NCBI GenBank assembly: GCA_013398055.1
Contig: VZRS01006708.1
Coordinates: 187,746-251,745 of the forward strand
Reading direction: 5' to 3'
DNA length: 64,000 bases
Source of the DNA: Ifrita kowaldi
Lineage: Eukaryota; Chordata; Aves; Passeriformes; Cinclosomatidae
Shown: piece by piece, positions 24,697 to 38,529 of the stretch
How positions within the stretch are numbered: the stretch's first letter is position 1
How the letters are laid out: each line of letters starts with the position of its first letter
Translations under genes and position numbers: made by a program
Notes under the pieces: generated by a model
What the model was told of the DNA's origin: nothing
Seen by the model: the letters and a program-made list of their open reading frames with translations, nothing else
Database searches by the model: none

Positions 24697-25864
24697 GTAA
24701 GTGATGAGTAATATAGTTCTGTTCAGATATCCCTTGAATTAATGGACACTACACAGTTTAAAAGAGGTTGAATATGACTGAAACAAATGTTAATGGATTT
24801 TTCTTAAATTTTTTGAAATTCCAGGGTTTATCTTAATACTATTAATATTGCTCATGCCACATGAAATTATTTTTTTCAGCAAAATGCAATACAGTTATTG
24901 AAATGATAATTGGTAGCAAAATAAGCAGGGTACTTCAGGGCACTGACTTACTATTCTGCTTGCGGATTGCTCACATTTTCAAGATTAGAAGCAGAACAAA
25001 AGTTAATGCAATGAAAGCAAATGTCTGCAAAAGATGTCTCCATTAACAGGTAGATAGTGAATAAGTATGATTTTATGGAAAATGTGGGAAGAATGAGAAT
25101 GCCTGTTCTTTCTCTCTGTCCTATATTTTGTACCTTCAGAATGAGTTGTCCCCCAACTTCACAGCATTGTGGAAAAAATGGGGTTTCTTATTGCTATTGT
25201 GTCCTTATTATCTCTGCCATTTCCTCAAAGCCAATTCACAAATTCCCTTCATTTCATCCTGCTTATATCCCTACTGTCCCTGGCCCACCATACCTCAAAA
25301 TTTCATGTTCTTCCCATCCATCAGTATTTCAGAAAATTCCCTGTGTAACTTTTTTCACCCAGTGAACTCTTAAATTTTCCCCTTTGATAAACAAAGATGC
25401 CTCATTTTTATTTTCATTTCATGAATGTGTTGTCAAATTTGAGTATTTCAGATCTTGTGCTCTGCCATGGCAGTGCACTGGCTAGCTTTGCTGAATGTGT
25501 AATTCTTGAGTAAGAGAGAGGTGAGACCGCTTTACTGCCTGTGTGTTCAAAGGAGTCTGTAAATAAACATGCAGATTGCAGTGTGGTTACATCTTCGTGC
25601 CTTTACAGGACCTGGTACATTTGCTCAGTGATTCAGTGAGTCTTGCATTTTATTGGGGATTCACGCCCAAGGATGTAGAAAAAGTTGTTGCCTGGAACAT
25701 ACCTCTATTCTGAGGTTTTTTTCTGTAATGCAACAGTCATCATAATAGTACAGGTTAAAACACGGACCTAACTAGTGTTTGGGAAAGAGCAGGAGCTCCA
25801 AGATAGACTTTCTGAAATCATCATAATTCTGTTCCTAGACCACGGCTATGAATTATGTGTCTAG

Positions 25865-26209
25865 CCATTTAAACTCCCTCTAGGTGTCTTCCAGAGGCCA
25901 ATTTATACCAAGTCCGAGAAAGATTTTTCCAGAGAGTGCTTTATCCTTTATGGGAGATTTTATGATGAGTGTCTATCTTCCACTTGATGGTGGAGGCATC
26001 TTTGATTGGACAGATGTACTATTGAATCCTATGAATTCTGCTTGAAAAGTACAGCTGTATATTGTAGATGAAGCTGAGTCCCTTTAGTCTTTCAAGTCCA
26101 GTGATTCCTAATAATGTTAGGCACAGAGGGATGTTTTCAAAGACATTTAGATGCTTAGAGGTACCTAACAGGATTTTAAAGATCACTAAAGCAGACTGGA
26201 CATCTAACT
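25865..26209. repeat. 345-bp tandem duplication, unit 1
   Basis: Unit 1 begins CCATTTAAACTCCCTCTAGG and ends GACATCTAACT. Unit 2 follows with no spacer. The only difference I see is G at 25916 against A at 26261. The right half has TTAGGCAC / GGTACCTAAC / CATCTAACTTCCG-type words. These resemble an old sauropsid repeat with GTTAGGTGCCTAA-like palindromic words, but this resemblance is weak. Confidence 0.97.
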
Positions 26210-26554
26210 CCATTTAAACTCCCTCTAGGTGTCTTCCAGAGGCCAATTTATACCAAGTCCAAGAAAGATTTTTCCAGAGAGTGCTTTATCCTTTATGGGA
26301 GATTTTATGATGAGTGTCTATCTTCCACTTGATGGTGGAGGCATCTTTGATTGGACAGATGTACTATTGAATCCTATGAATTCTGCTTGAAAAGTACAGC
26401 TGTATATTGTAGATGAAGCTGAGTCCCTTTAGTCTTTCAAGTCCAGTGATTCCTAATAATGTTAGGCACAGAGGGATGTTTTCAAAGACATTTAGATGCT
26501 TAGAGGTACCTAACAGGATTTTAAAGATCACTAAAGCAGACTGGACATCTAACT
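26210..26554. repeat. 345-bp tandem duplication, unit 2
   Basis: Direct head-to-tail copy of 25865-26209 with one mismatch. No N lies at either junction, so unlike the 0.5-6.9 kb block this duplication is read straight through by the assembly. Confidence 0.97.
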
Positions 26555-29500
26555 TCCGTTGATTTACCTGACGCAGGTGACTGTTTGCTTATATATGAGG
26601 TTTTTTTCCTTCACAATCCATCTCAGCACTTTTCATAATCTTGTCCACAAATCTTACGTAATTTCTAAGGAATGTATCCTATTTGTATCTATTGTATTAG
26701 ACTATATCCAGGTAAAATGTGTTTAATCTCAATCTTTAGATTATAAGAAAAAGAGTTTTCATTAAGCTCTTGTACAAGGCCATCAATTTTGAGGTGTAGT
26801 CTGGGGGGCTGTCATGTGGAGTCATCACTTTTCGAGAAAACTGCTGGTACTTTTATACTTCAGCTGCCATACTGTGATTGCTTTGCAGTTGGGTCAGCTG
26901 AAAATATATATTTGAAAAATGCTGTGCTCTTTCAGGAGAACCATTTTCCATGTAGTGGAGCATCGTGCTTTAAATATGGTGGACAGCAAAATACTATGTT
27001 TTGAAGGACGGTTGCTCTGAAGCAATACCATTTGTTCTTTGTTGTTATTTCCATGACAATAAGAATCCATTCAGGAACACTTTCTGAATGAAGCTTCTGC
27101 TGGTGCTAATAGGATGACCACACAGACTGGAGACATCCACTTTCACTTCTAATTTTCCTTCGATATTTTCCTTAACCAGATCAGCATTTATTTAAAATAA
27201 TGACTACCTGATTTATTCCTCTGTCCCAGTTTTCACTTTGCTCTCATTCTGCCAGTGTGGAGTGACAAGAATTTTTCTACTTGTCTTAACTTTCTTTGGA
27301 CAATAGATTTTATTTTTAAAAATTGTTATTTTTAGATAGGTATGTTTTTTAAAGGACTGTCTGCGAATAAAACACATATACTTGATAGAATTTGGAACAA
27401 TTTCTGTCAATTCCTAGATAGGCATACCTATGCTCTGCAAGTTACTACATATTTAAAACCTCAGTTCCTTTTCAGTGTCATTTTGTCTACCTTGTTGTTT
27501 CCCACTTGCAAGGAAGAAGTGGACTAGAGTCAATTAATTAGTGGCAATACATATCAAAAATAAGAGCTGGTTAGATTGTTTTATGCTGGAAGTCCCTGTA
27601 AGTGCTGTGTGTTATTCCTCAGAGCAGCACTCGGGGCCTTCTCTTCATTCTGCTGCTGTAACAGAGGTCGGATGGACCCTTGTGCCCACACCCTGGGCTT
27701 CTCATGCCCACGTTTGTCAGAGATTTTGCAGCAGTGAGAGTTACAGTCTGTGGAACTTCCTGGCAATAGGGATGCCAGGGCAAGATGCTTGGGGAAGAAA
27801 AAAATACCATACAGATATGATGATGCTGTAATTGCACACTCAGTTAGCTGCTAGGAATTTATCTGCTATGGTAGGATCACCCAGGAACTGTATGCATTGA
27901 ACACACGCTATTAAAACCTCTGCCTCATTCCATTGGCATGTGACAGAGAGACCCAAATCAGTTCTAAAGGCATTTGCAAGCAGCTGCTGCTGCAACAAAG
28001 ATAGTGTTGGCACAGCTTTTCAATTGTGTAAAGAATAGGCAGCACTATTTTAAACTTCCATCTTACAATTGTGTCTTATAGACAAAATGCTAACTTGAGT
28101 AATTTTTAAAGCTAATTATGTAACAGGGATTTTACAAAATAGCTCTAAAATACTTAAAATGGATATTAAAAAATTCAAAATCCTGATCTGACGGCTGCAG
28201 TAGTAATACCTATTGTTACGTGTTGCTAGAATTTCCTCTGTCATATAAGCTCAAAAATACCTGTCTTACTTTTGAAATATCATCTTCTTTTCATGACCTA
28301 GGTACAACGCTTATTACATGCAACACTATTAACATTCAGTAGCTATGCAATAAAACCACATGCCCTTCAGTACATATTTTGTACGCATATAATGGAATGA
28401 TTTCCTACTGAGTGAATTAAGCAGCATTTTTTTTTTTTTTCTTACATGGACTATGATGGACCACAGGCTTTCTGTATGCAACTGTGGCAAATAAAGCCTG
28501 ACCTTTGCTAATGGGGAGTCCAATCAGTTGGAAACTGTGAAAAATTATCTGTACTGGTGCTTTTCCTGTAGACTTGAAGTTTCATGCTCTTCAGCAGATA
28601 TATTCTGATATATTCCACCACAGTATACCGGAGCGGCAAAGGAGAATTTGGGGACTGTCCAAGTTCACTCAATGTTGTGTTTTATTTTAATGTCAGACAC
28701 TGGCAATTGATTTTATTTCTCCATGCAGTGAGTGAGATCTACCTTTAACCTTTCACTAACATACGTAAGACTTACAGAGATACGATTAACATTTGTGCTG
28801 TGTTAAAAATAATTAGTTTTCCTTATAGTGGATGGTGTTGAGAGCAGCATTCACTAAAAAGTCCCATAAATGGCTTGTTTAATTACATGTGAGTGAAAGA
28901 GTTACAGCTTCTAATTTGAAAGTCAGTCATAGGGATGACATGAACTTTACTCCTGTCATGAAACACTAGAATTCAAGACCCAATTGTGAAGTAAACATTG
29001 ACTTCATTTATCTTTTATGGAAAATTATTTCTTTGAAATGTTGTGATCAGATTCTGATAGCCTGCGCGTTGATAATGCTGTTCTATGCAGTTTCCCAATT
29101 AAAACCCTCTACAAAGGTGTTTAGAATGCATTGATCTTCAGAAATGTTAAGTAAAGGCTGCTGTATAGTTGAACTGTTCTCTGTGTACTTCATATGAATA
29201 GATTGACATATGAAAATTGTAAACTGGGTGCTCGATTGCCAGTCTGGTTTCCTGAAAAAAAATGTTTGGCTGAGTGCCAGTACAGGGACCTAATGTCTGG
29301 ATTATACAGTTCAATAAGGCCCTAATCACCTCAGAGGCATATCCAGATAAAATGACACTGTCTCAGTCTGACGCTCACTGTGACTTAATGATCATGCTCA
29401 GGTATAATGATTCTGACTTTAGTTTGAATTGATAAAGTGAATTGTCAGTCGTTAGGGTAGTCTTGATAGAGACGATTCTTTAAATCAGTCTGAAAATGGA

Positions 29501-32500
29501 GTTGTTTTTTTCCTGCTGGTGTGTCTGCATGTAGCTCTTAATAATGATTCATCATTGGTTTCCTAGCTTGAATTTGACAATGGATTTGTTTTGTTCCCAC
29601 TGGGCCACTTCAGAGACTTGGCTCAGTGCAAGCAGGAGCAAGTCCAAGCTCTCTTGATGCAGAAATAGCAGAGCTGCAGCTATTGCAGGCAGATTAAGAT
29701 GAGAAGAGAAAAGCATGAAAATTCCAGTTAATTGATCTTTTGCAAACATGATCAGTGAAATCATACACTCTCTTGAAGGCAAGAGTAGCTTAACCATTAA
29801 CTTCAGAGAAGAAAATGTTTTATCCAGTGCCTAAAATGTCAGATCATGTGAAAGGTAAACAAAACAAGATTTTTATGTGTTATTTCTGAGAACAAAAATA
29901 CTTTTTTTCCTATGGTATATCTGGAAAGACCAGGCAAGAATGCAGTCTAAAATTTTTGTGCATACAGAAAGGAGCAAACCTGGAGTTAAGGAACTTTACC
30001 TTCCAGATAAGAACTATAAATGAATGTATTACACTTGGGGACCTCAGTCTCAGAAAGATTTAATTACTCAAAAGATGTCTGTCAGAGCCAGGAATGAACA
30101 CAAATCTTCTGAGTTTTAGTCCAGTGTGGTTCAACTTCAAGGCAAGTTCTTCCCACTTCTAATATATGCTTCCTTTATGGGTTTAAGTGTGATTTCCAGC
30201 TTAATGAACTATTTGTAGCAGATTTATCAATACCAGGATGGTCAATTTAGTTGGAGTTCATGCTGGAACATAGATATATAAACCTGCAAGTAGCAGATCA
30301 AAAAGAAAGCATGGGGAAACAAAAGCATTCTTGCTAATGTCTTGGGACAGAACTCAGTTCAAAGAAATTCTCATGCTTCTGTATCAAGATCAAATTACCC
30401 TAGTTGCATAGTTATGCAGCTAGAAACACGATTGTTTCTAGTTTGAAAGTTTCAGCTTGAAACAGGATTTGGACAAAATTATGTAGCTAATTATTTACCT
30501 ATCTTCCAAAATTAGTTTGAGGGAATGAATATATTCTGGCATTTTTCTTTTGTTTTAGCTTATTCTTATTGTTCATATTTATGATATAGCCTCCTTTTCT
30601 TTGTTGTGCATATTTGTGTTACATCAGCAAATTAGAAAATACCATAAATTATATAGAAATTTTTCAGATCATTGTTTGACTGAATTCTGTAGAAAACAAT
30701 GTTTAAAAAATGGCACATATTAAAAAAGAAAAAATTAAACTGATCACAAAGGATGCCTTTCTTTTTTTCACTGAAAATGTACATTTTCTCCATGAGAAGG
30801 AAAACGGTTTTCCTGAGAGCAGAATTGTTTTCATATTTGCAGAAATTGCAAAATCATTATGTATTTCAGTGTTATGTTCTGAGAAACTTTGGGGCTTATT
30901 CTAATGCATGATTTACTTCAATTTATGATTCAGAGTAATGTTCAATGATTACTTTCATGGAAACCAATCCAGAAGGGCTGTTCTTATAGCAGAGACAGTG
31001 ACATTTCTATCCTTGTAAAATTAAAGAATGGAGATAAACATTGTTTCTAGGGAAATATTATCTTTTCTATTGTATAATGTACTGTAATTAAAGAACTTAA
31101 ATACTTGCAACTACATATTCCTCAATGAATGAACTAACTGTGAAACAAAGTCTGTTTTTTTCACTGAAAAAACTCTTATCGACAAGCTTGAGCTGTAATT
31201 CTGCAAACTTTTCTCTGCTTGAGTAATCCTATGAAGCTCAATGGGGCTACACAAATGCATAATCACATAATTGAAAACACAGTTTTAGGTATAGTTGAGC
31301 ATTTAGTACACAAAGAAAACAGACGTTCAGATAAAATAAGAAAGTAAACCCCTTGTGTCAAATCTGCAATGGATTTTTCAGAAAGGCACACTCGGAGAAT
31401 TTGTGTTGTTATCTTTATGCCTTTCACAAGATGTGTATCCTGTCACTGTCCTCCAGACAGAAAATATAAATGAAATAGAAGTTTTATGAGGTTTAGAGCT
31501 GTGTTTTTCTAGTCATGCTTTAAGTAGCTTCAGTGTTTAAGATTTGGAAAATGGAGTCCCTTTCACCTGAAAAACTGCGGTATTGCCAAGGCAAGTAACT
31601 TCATATACTTTCTGACAATGTTGCTTTAATCTATTTTAGGTAGTAATATTACTGTAACTGTAATGATCTGGGACTAAAGGTGATGCAATATTTATAGTCA
31701 GAGATAGTATTTTTTTTTTTTAATCTCATATAATTGGAAGGATGCAAAAACTTTTTGATTATAGAAGATTATAGAAGATTATAGACACAGGTTTTGTAAT
31801 TTAAACCTAAAGTAGAGTTAAAATGTGCAGGGCTGCTTGAAGAAATCAGAAGACCAAGCTTTTTACTCAGCCTGTTTTAACTTGGATCTGTGGATATCAT
31901 CTTCAGGAATCAGGTGCAACTCCTACCTGTTCAGCCCTTGATTTCTCTGTTTGCATCCATTACTAGCGTGCATACTAACTACATGGCAGTATTTCTGAAT
32001 ATTAGAAAGACACCTGAAAGTCTTCCAGTTGAATTCACCTTCGTAGGTGTGATTGCTCTGGGTAAACAGCTTTTGGTCAATGCTACCCAAGATGAGCTGG
32101 CAAAGTTAGGAATGAAAATCTCTGTAAACCTGTAGGATTATCTTAGTTTTAATGCCCTTGCTTTTATTGGTTTCTGAAATGGCTTTTCCTAGTTGTGATA
32201 TAATTCTGCTTTTGTATTTGGAAAATCATCTACTACTAAGTACAAAATGAATGATTGTGACTTATTTTCTAGGGAAGACAGTGTTGAACTTTGTGGGTCT
32301 TATACTAAGAAGAATTTTTTGTCCTTTTTTAAAATTTTAATATATCAATGAGCAGATGAAACTCACGGGATTCACTCATAACTTGCAAATATCTATCTGA
32401 CAGTTCCATGCTTGAATAAATGTTAATGACTTTTTTGTCATTTGATTAATTCTTGAAGATGACTCCTAATTTTCATCAAGGAAGGAAGAATGTATACATA

Positions 32501-33091
32501 CCAGTGATCTAATGGAGGCATGTAAATTCTAATTGTTTGCCTGTGTTATCCCCAGAAATTAATGCTTTAAAAAATTATTCTGATCATCCAACTAAATAAC
32601 AAAAAGAAATGGAGGTTGGCAAAATTAATGTACTCACTGATAAATTGTCAAGCATGGTCTATCCATTTTCTCCCAAGATCATAGTGAATTTCACAGTTAA
32701 CTTCTCTCTGCTTTCACTATAGTTGGGGAGAAAAAGAGTGGATTAAGAAACAGGAATCAAAAATTCTCATTAAAATGGAAATATTTTACAGAGAAAAAAG
32801 GCTGTTTGAAAAATCAGTTCCATATGTAGTTCTTTTGTCTATGTGCTATAATTCCTTAAACTCATATTTTTCTATTGTTGTTGATTAAAGAAGTAATTCT
32901 GAGTGCTAAGTATGTATTGCAGAAATAAAATAAAGTGGCAGAAAGTATTCTAAGTCAGGTATATGTAGTATTTTGAAACATTATTTATTCTGAATTCTCA
33001 CTTGAAGTTTAAAGAAAAATGCTTGAAGTGGTAGAGAACAGGTTAAAGATATATATTCTTTTCAGTTTTGTTAGCAAGGTGTTGACAGCCT
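26555..33091. other. Unique AT-rich DNA
   Basis: No gene recognised. It holds a GC-richer patch at about 27600-27800 of unknown origin, a triplicated 10-mer at 31757-31785 and short chance frames. The plus frame at 31890-32135 has a fairly protein-like C-terminus but no domain I can name. Confidence 0.5.
31757..31785. repeat. GATTATAGAA triplicated
   Basis: Three tandem copies of the 10-mer, the last one base short. Confidence 0.9.
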
Positions 33092-33414
33092 CCTACTACT
33101 TGAATGGAGCCTACAAGAAAGCTGGAGAGGAAGTTTTTAGAAGGGGATGTAGTGACAGGACAAGGGGTGATGGCTTTAGACTAAGAGAAGGCAGGTTTAG
33201 ATTAAAGAAAAATATTCTTCACTGTGAGAGTGATGAAGCACTTAACAGGTTTCCCAGACAAGTTGTGGATGCCCTGTTGCTGGAATTGTTCAAGGCCAGC
33301 TTGGATGAGGCTTTGAGTGGCCTGGTGTAGAGGAAGGTGTCCCTGCTTGTGGCAGGGGAGTTGGAACCACATGACCTTTAAGATCTTTTCCAACCCAATC
33401 CATTCCATGATTCA
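33092..33414 (+). mobile_element. CR1 LINE 3' fragment, sense strand
   Basis: Seen: the plus strand follows the last part of CR1 ORF2 and the 3' UTR. The frame 33019-33330 includes a CR1-like L-N-G-A-Y-K-K-A-G-E-E, then D-R-T-R-G-D-G-F-R-L-R-E-G-R-F-R-L, and ends with the E-L-F-K-A-S-L-D-E-A-L region. The CR1 tail follows with AGATCTTTTCCAACCCAATC and a single CCATGATTC motif at the 3' end. It is severely 5'-truncated, so only about 320 bases are left. Of intermediate age, judging by divergence. Confidence 0.92.
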
Positions 33415-36400
33415 TCACAGGCAAAAAATAATTGGGAAGAACATTAGTTTGTTTAATGTAAAGTGTAATACATCAGTATCCACTAAGACATTCAATAGCT
33501 CCCAAATTATTGACTTTAGATCACAATCTGCATTGCAATTGCAGCTGTATTCAGTTCTTTAATGAAACCAGCCATTTTAATGGCAGAAAACATACAGTCA
33601 AGTAAATGATGACTGAAGTGTCTGCTAGCTTTTTCTTTAAACTGTGATTTCAGTTTTAATTTTTTAAAACTTATTATATGGAAGATTAAAGCACATTTTT
33701 CAGCCTATCATTTAAATCAGTCATGACTAAGTTGATACCAGTGGGCAATGTGTTTGAATATTTCATCACAAAGTGATGGAGCATCTTATCTTGCTTGTTA
33801 GAGTGCTTTTACTCACCAGTCCATTCTGCTCTCTTATTTGACATGACCTGAATAAAGAATGACCAAAAAAGTTCAGCAAGGACAGAATAAAAAAGCTATA
33901 TCAATAGAGGAAAAAAGGTATTTAAAGTCCTGATGATATTATTGCCTTAATTCAGTCAGTGCTATGGAAATAGTTTTCTGAGTTATTCAAAGCCATGTAA
34001 TGATGTTTGGCTTGCACAAATATAATTTAGTAAAGCAAAGCAAATATTTCTTCTTGTAAACAGAAACTAAATATAGTTAAAATTGATTTTTTCCCTGTAA
34101 ATTATGGAGCTCACACTTCAACTTAAAATATTTTTTTTTTGCACTCCAATCTCTTGTCAGACTAGGGAAGCAACTTTCCTTTCTTCATGAGTCTCTTGAG
34201 ATCAAAAACTGTTTGGAAAACCTTAAAGGCATTCAGAAATGCTTTTTTCTCTAAGTACTGTAAATCAGCTAGAACACCATTTTGTCTACAGGCCATTAGA
34301 ATCAGTACAACAGTCTGACTCCCTGACTTACTGCTCTACTGAAATGTTTAGACTGTTCCTTGGGGCAGTCTCAACAAGCTGAAATTATCCATTGACAGTG
34401 CATTCTCTACCTGACATGCTTTTTGTACTGGCAGAGCACCTTTCCAAGGGACACTCACTGTTTGCTACACCTTGATACTCTTTCTGTGAGACTCTAAAGC
34501 CCAGGTCAGCTTAATGTGACAACGGCTTTTATAGATCAGTGACAACTCTGCAGAGTTCAGATTTTTCTTTCAACTTTCAGATCTGGAGAACAAAAATCAC
34601 AAAAAAAATCTCTGTAGTGTGTCAATACCTGCCAAGAGTCAGGAGCTCTCTGGGTGTAGGAATGGCAACTGGGATCCGAGAGGGAATACCTAGCTGTGGC
34701 TGGGAGCACCTGTACTGTCTGCAGCTGTTACTGTTAAATCAGAATTTCTTTTGTTTGTCCCATATATCTCAACAGTAGCTGGTAAGAAGATTGACAGATT
34801 CCAAATCAAACAGAAAATCAATGCAATTGTTCAGTTGGGACTTTGTGACCTATTTTTCAGATGTCAGAGGAGATGGCATCCAAAGTAACTTTCCTTTGTC
34901 CTGCACAGAAGTCACCCTGTTGACTCACTTTGCTGGGCAAGGGAGAGATAGAACCTAACACATCACCCTTAGCAGCCATACAGAAAAAGAGCAGATGCTG
35001 AAATGTTGCGCTGCCTTATGTTGTCACAGTCTGTCATCAATGGATTTTGCTCTCTTAACTGGTGATGTTGTATTCATATAATGTCTAGAAGCCACAAAGA
35101 AAGAAAACGAAGTGAATATGTTGCTTGTCAGCCTGCAATTTGTCTGTATTGGCATTTCACCATACATCTTTCATCAGATGCATTCAGTTTGGAAAACTAA
35201 TCTAGTTATCTTTGTGTTCACTCACAAAATATGTAGCAATAAATAGTATGAAACAGTTCTAGGTTTATACTTCTGCTTATAATCTTATGAATATCATAGC
35301 ATATTAATTCTAGTAAAGAATATTCAACACAAACCAGCATTTGTGTGACACAGTTTTCTAAGGAAAGAACAAGTAGTTCAGTGAGCAGTGGCAATGAGAC
35401 CTGGCTCTTGTGAAGTCATGTCTTGAGAGTGAGCACCTCTGTGTGTTCACACTCAGACAGTACCAACAAATAGGCATGAGGGGCTGTACTTGTAGGATGA
35501 TAAAAAGTGTTGATGAATCTGAGTTCAAATTTCTTATTTTTCATAAGTTGGGAAATTAACACAAACTATCCTCTATTACGCTGCATAGAAATTAGGGGGA
35601 AGAGAAAAATTTGACACCTTTTCTCCTTGGTCACACTTATTCTAGCTGGGTGATAGTTAAAGAGCTATCAAAGGAAACTAAGCAGATTAGTAAACATGAA
35701 CTGAAGGGCACTGCAAAGGTGTTTTTTGAAATTGTGATGAAAAAGTGTATGAGATAAACTACATATATAAAAGTGAGACACCGCAGTTGTGTAGATTAAG
35801 GACTGTTTAAATAATTCAGAAAATAGTCAAAATGAGTAATTTTCTGCAAACAGAACACTTCAGAATTCACCTGAATCTTTAAGAGGACTTTAAAGTGATA
35901 ATTAAGTGTTTGAGAGGAGCTATAATACTTGGGGGATTATCTTACACATGAAGAGAGTCCTATTTACTCTACATCAGTCAAATAGGCATAATTTTGAAAT
36001 TTAAGGAAGTTATTAGAGAAAGGTGATGATTGCCAAAGCTCCTCAACATGCCATCAAGAGAAATATTCAAGATAACATATAATATCATTTGATTTCAGTG
36101 GAAAGTAGAGTGATATGGACGAGTAGCATCTGCTGAAGCAGGTGAAGTTTGGCCATGCAATGTAATGAAAATAACTGTCCAAAATTAACAATGCCACCAA
36201 TTCATGAACCGTCCTTCCTGACTATGTTTGCATGGCATAACACAGACCTGCAGTGAGAAGCTACAGTTGGATTTGAGCATCCTATAAAGGACTGTGAAGG
36301 CAATATATCTGTGCTAGTGTGGCACTATCAAGGTTAATGAGCACTTCTTAGCACACAATGTAAGATTAAGGGCAGTTATAAACACAGTAGTATTGTGTTT

Positions 36401-37730
36401 TGTGTCTGTGCTGGCCAAGTATTTTTGCAATGCCCTGAACTGAGTTCTACAGACGAGCACCTGGAGGAGACATGCAGAGCCCTCAGCAGTGATTGGCTGC
36501 TGTTGCATGTGGTTATGCATGGAATCCATAGGAATAATGCGACTATTTTTTGTGAACCTACAAAAATAAAGAAATCAGTGTATTTCTAATACAATTAACA
36601 TTTCAAGTTAATACAGAGAAGTATATTCTAACTTCAATGATTTAATGAGAAATCCAACGCATTATATATTCTGTAAATGTTCTGTCCTATTCTAAGCAAT
36701 ATGAGATGCTCCAGGACCCTATTCTAATGGCTGGTTATTTTTTTATTTAGAATTTAAAAACTCTGTTTTCATATATTTTGATTTCTGAGTTTTGATCTGT
36801 TTGTCCAAAATGTCCAGAATTTTTACAGAGGATACAGATATGTCTGAATCCCTGCTGCTCATGATATAAACCGCTAAGGTGAAGTATGTGAGGAGATGAT
36901 GTTAAATGAAGTAAAACCTGAATTTTTGATTGAAAAATGCTTTATTTCCTCATCTCTGTGCTGTTTCTGTCTGAGACAGCAGCTCAGCAGCTTAGATTTG
37001 ACAGCCACAATGATGAAATTGGCATGCCAAAGAGAATTTTTTTGTTTCAAAGAGTTAAATCCCAGTCAGTGTTAGAGCTACATTATTGCACATCTCTCCA
37101 AAAGAAACATTGCATTTCCCCAAGGAAACACATTGAAAAAGAAACAATGAAAAAGTTAAGTTTAAAATATATTTCAATCACAGTGATTTCTCATGGCTTT
37201 TGTATGTTTCAATAATTTCTAAGAAGCACATGCAGATTGTTTTTTCCTGCACTGATTTGTAGCATAGGAAAAGGGCTTGAAGACTAATTGCCTACCAATG
37301 AGAATTTGTACATTACATCTGAATTTATCTTTTATAAAGGGAATAAACATGGAAATGTTCCAAAAATGTTGTACCACATAACTTACAATATAAAAAAAGG
37401 TGTAGATCAGAATTTAAGTAAGCTACACGTTTATTGTAGAATGGATCTGACAAGATCTGTGGTTAACAACATGTAGTCAGTGGTAATAGAAATAAAAACG
37501 TGTTTAGTCATCTTCCTAGGCCTAATTAGGAGATGAATACCTGAGAGAGAAGAAAAACATAGCCTGGAATGCAATTATATGGGGAATTTAATCTTATGTC
37601 TGACTGCAAAGCTTTGTATGTTTGTATGCAGTTTGTAGGATTAAAGTTGAAAGAGAAATGTTCCTGTACCCTTTATCCCTGATTCATCCTTGTTTATCTT
37701 TTTTTCCCCCCTCTTTTCTTTTCTCTGCAG
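33415..37730. other. Unique AT-rich DNA
   Basis: No gene, interspersed repeat or microsatellite of note recognised. Small frames are without features. Confidence 0.5.
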
Positions 37731-37828
37731 TTTCATGATAAAATAATTCTTCAAAATGGACTTGGATTAAACCCTCTGTATCTGCCTCTTGCCTCCTGGA
37801 TTTTGGCAGGTTTGAAAACCACAGCCAG
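37731..37828 (+). other. Candidate exon (98 nt) with a strong acceptor
   Basis: Seen: a long polypyrimidine tract at about 37689-37727 runs into TCTCTGCAG at 37722-37730, which is close to an ideal vertebrate 3' splice site. The stretch ends ACAGCCAG/GTATGAAT at 37828/37829, a fair 5' splice site. One frame only, frame 1 from 37731, is open over all 32 codons and ends in phase 2. The other two frames hit stops within 5 codons. The translated piece is hydrophobic in its second half (L-P-L-A-S-W-I-L-A-G-L). I do not recognise it. It could be an exon of a lncRNA or of an unknown coding gene, or it could be a chance match. No partner exon was identified. Confidence 0.3.
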
Positions 37829-38497
37829 GTATGAATTTCTCTTTGAAATTTCTCTTCTCTGTTCATATTGCCAATTCATTTGCAGGACTCTTGTGTAGCA
37901 GTTTTCATTGGTATGCATATGATCTCTTATGATGAAGTTTAAATATTTATCAGCACGAGTTATCTAGATGTAATGGTAGAACTTTTCCTAGTGTGTCTTT
38001 CACATACAGAAGGAAGCTTGGGATAATATACTGGTATATCAGTAGTGTTAGTGTTAGTATCAGGTAGTCTTCTTTCACTGTACCCAGAAATACACAGCAA
38101 ATATGTTTGGTAGTGACAGCCTTGGCAGTTAGGTAACCAAATAATAAAATAAACCAAATAATGTGTCCTCTAGTGCCATGAGTGTTTCACTAATGAAGTA
38201 AACATGGCTCTGCACTGTTATTGGGTGATGGTGCATTTAGATGTGTAATTGCTTTTCCCTCAATTGCTGCATGATACCTTGTTGTTGCATAATATCACCT
38301 AAATCATGCAACTACAATTGTATGATTTTATTAGGACATTGTCCTCAGAAATCAAAGTAGCACTAATGTATATTCATGCAGAATTTGGTTGAGTGGGAGT
38401 GCTCATGTCTTGCTTGAAGGATGGGTAACTTGGTGCTTTTCTCATGCATCCAAAACAGAAAGGTTGCATAAAGGAATTTAGGGAGACCAGCAGTCTT
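37829..38497. other. Unique DNA up to the assembly gap
   Basis: Nothing recognised. A short GTTAGT triplet repeat lies at about 38045-38058. Confidence 0.5.
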
Positions 38498-38529
38498 GTC
38501 TTCCCTTCCCTTCCCTTCCCTTCCCTTCC
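38498..38529. repeat. (TTCCC)n pentanucleotide repeat running into the gap
   Basis: At least five perfect TTCCC/CTTCC units end at the N run. The right side of the gap starts CCCTG, so the repeat probably fills at least part of the gap. Purine/pyrimidine-asymmetric repeats of this kind are hard to sequence. Confidence 0.95.

Larger units (their letters stand above)
17966..25864. other. Unique AT-rich DNA
   Basis: No gene recognised. It contains a (CA)n-(TCTA)n compound microsatellite at 20751-20828, a short inverted repeat at 22087-22110, and a candidate exon at 24577-24696. The 163-codon minus-strand frame at 22158-22649 is the longest non-repeat frame in the window. It has no domain, includes a poly-lysine run made by a poly-T tract, and looks like chance. 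Confidence 0.5.
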
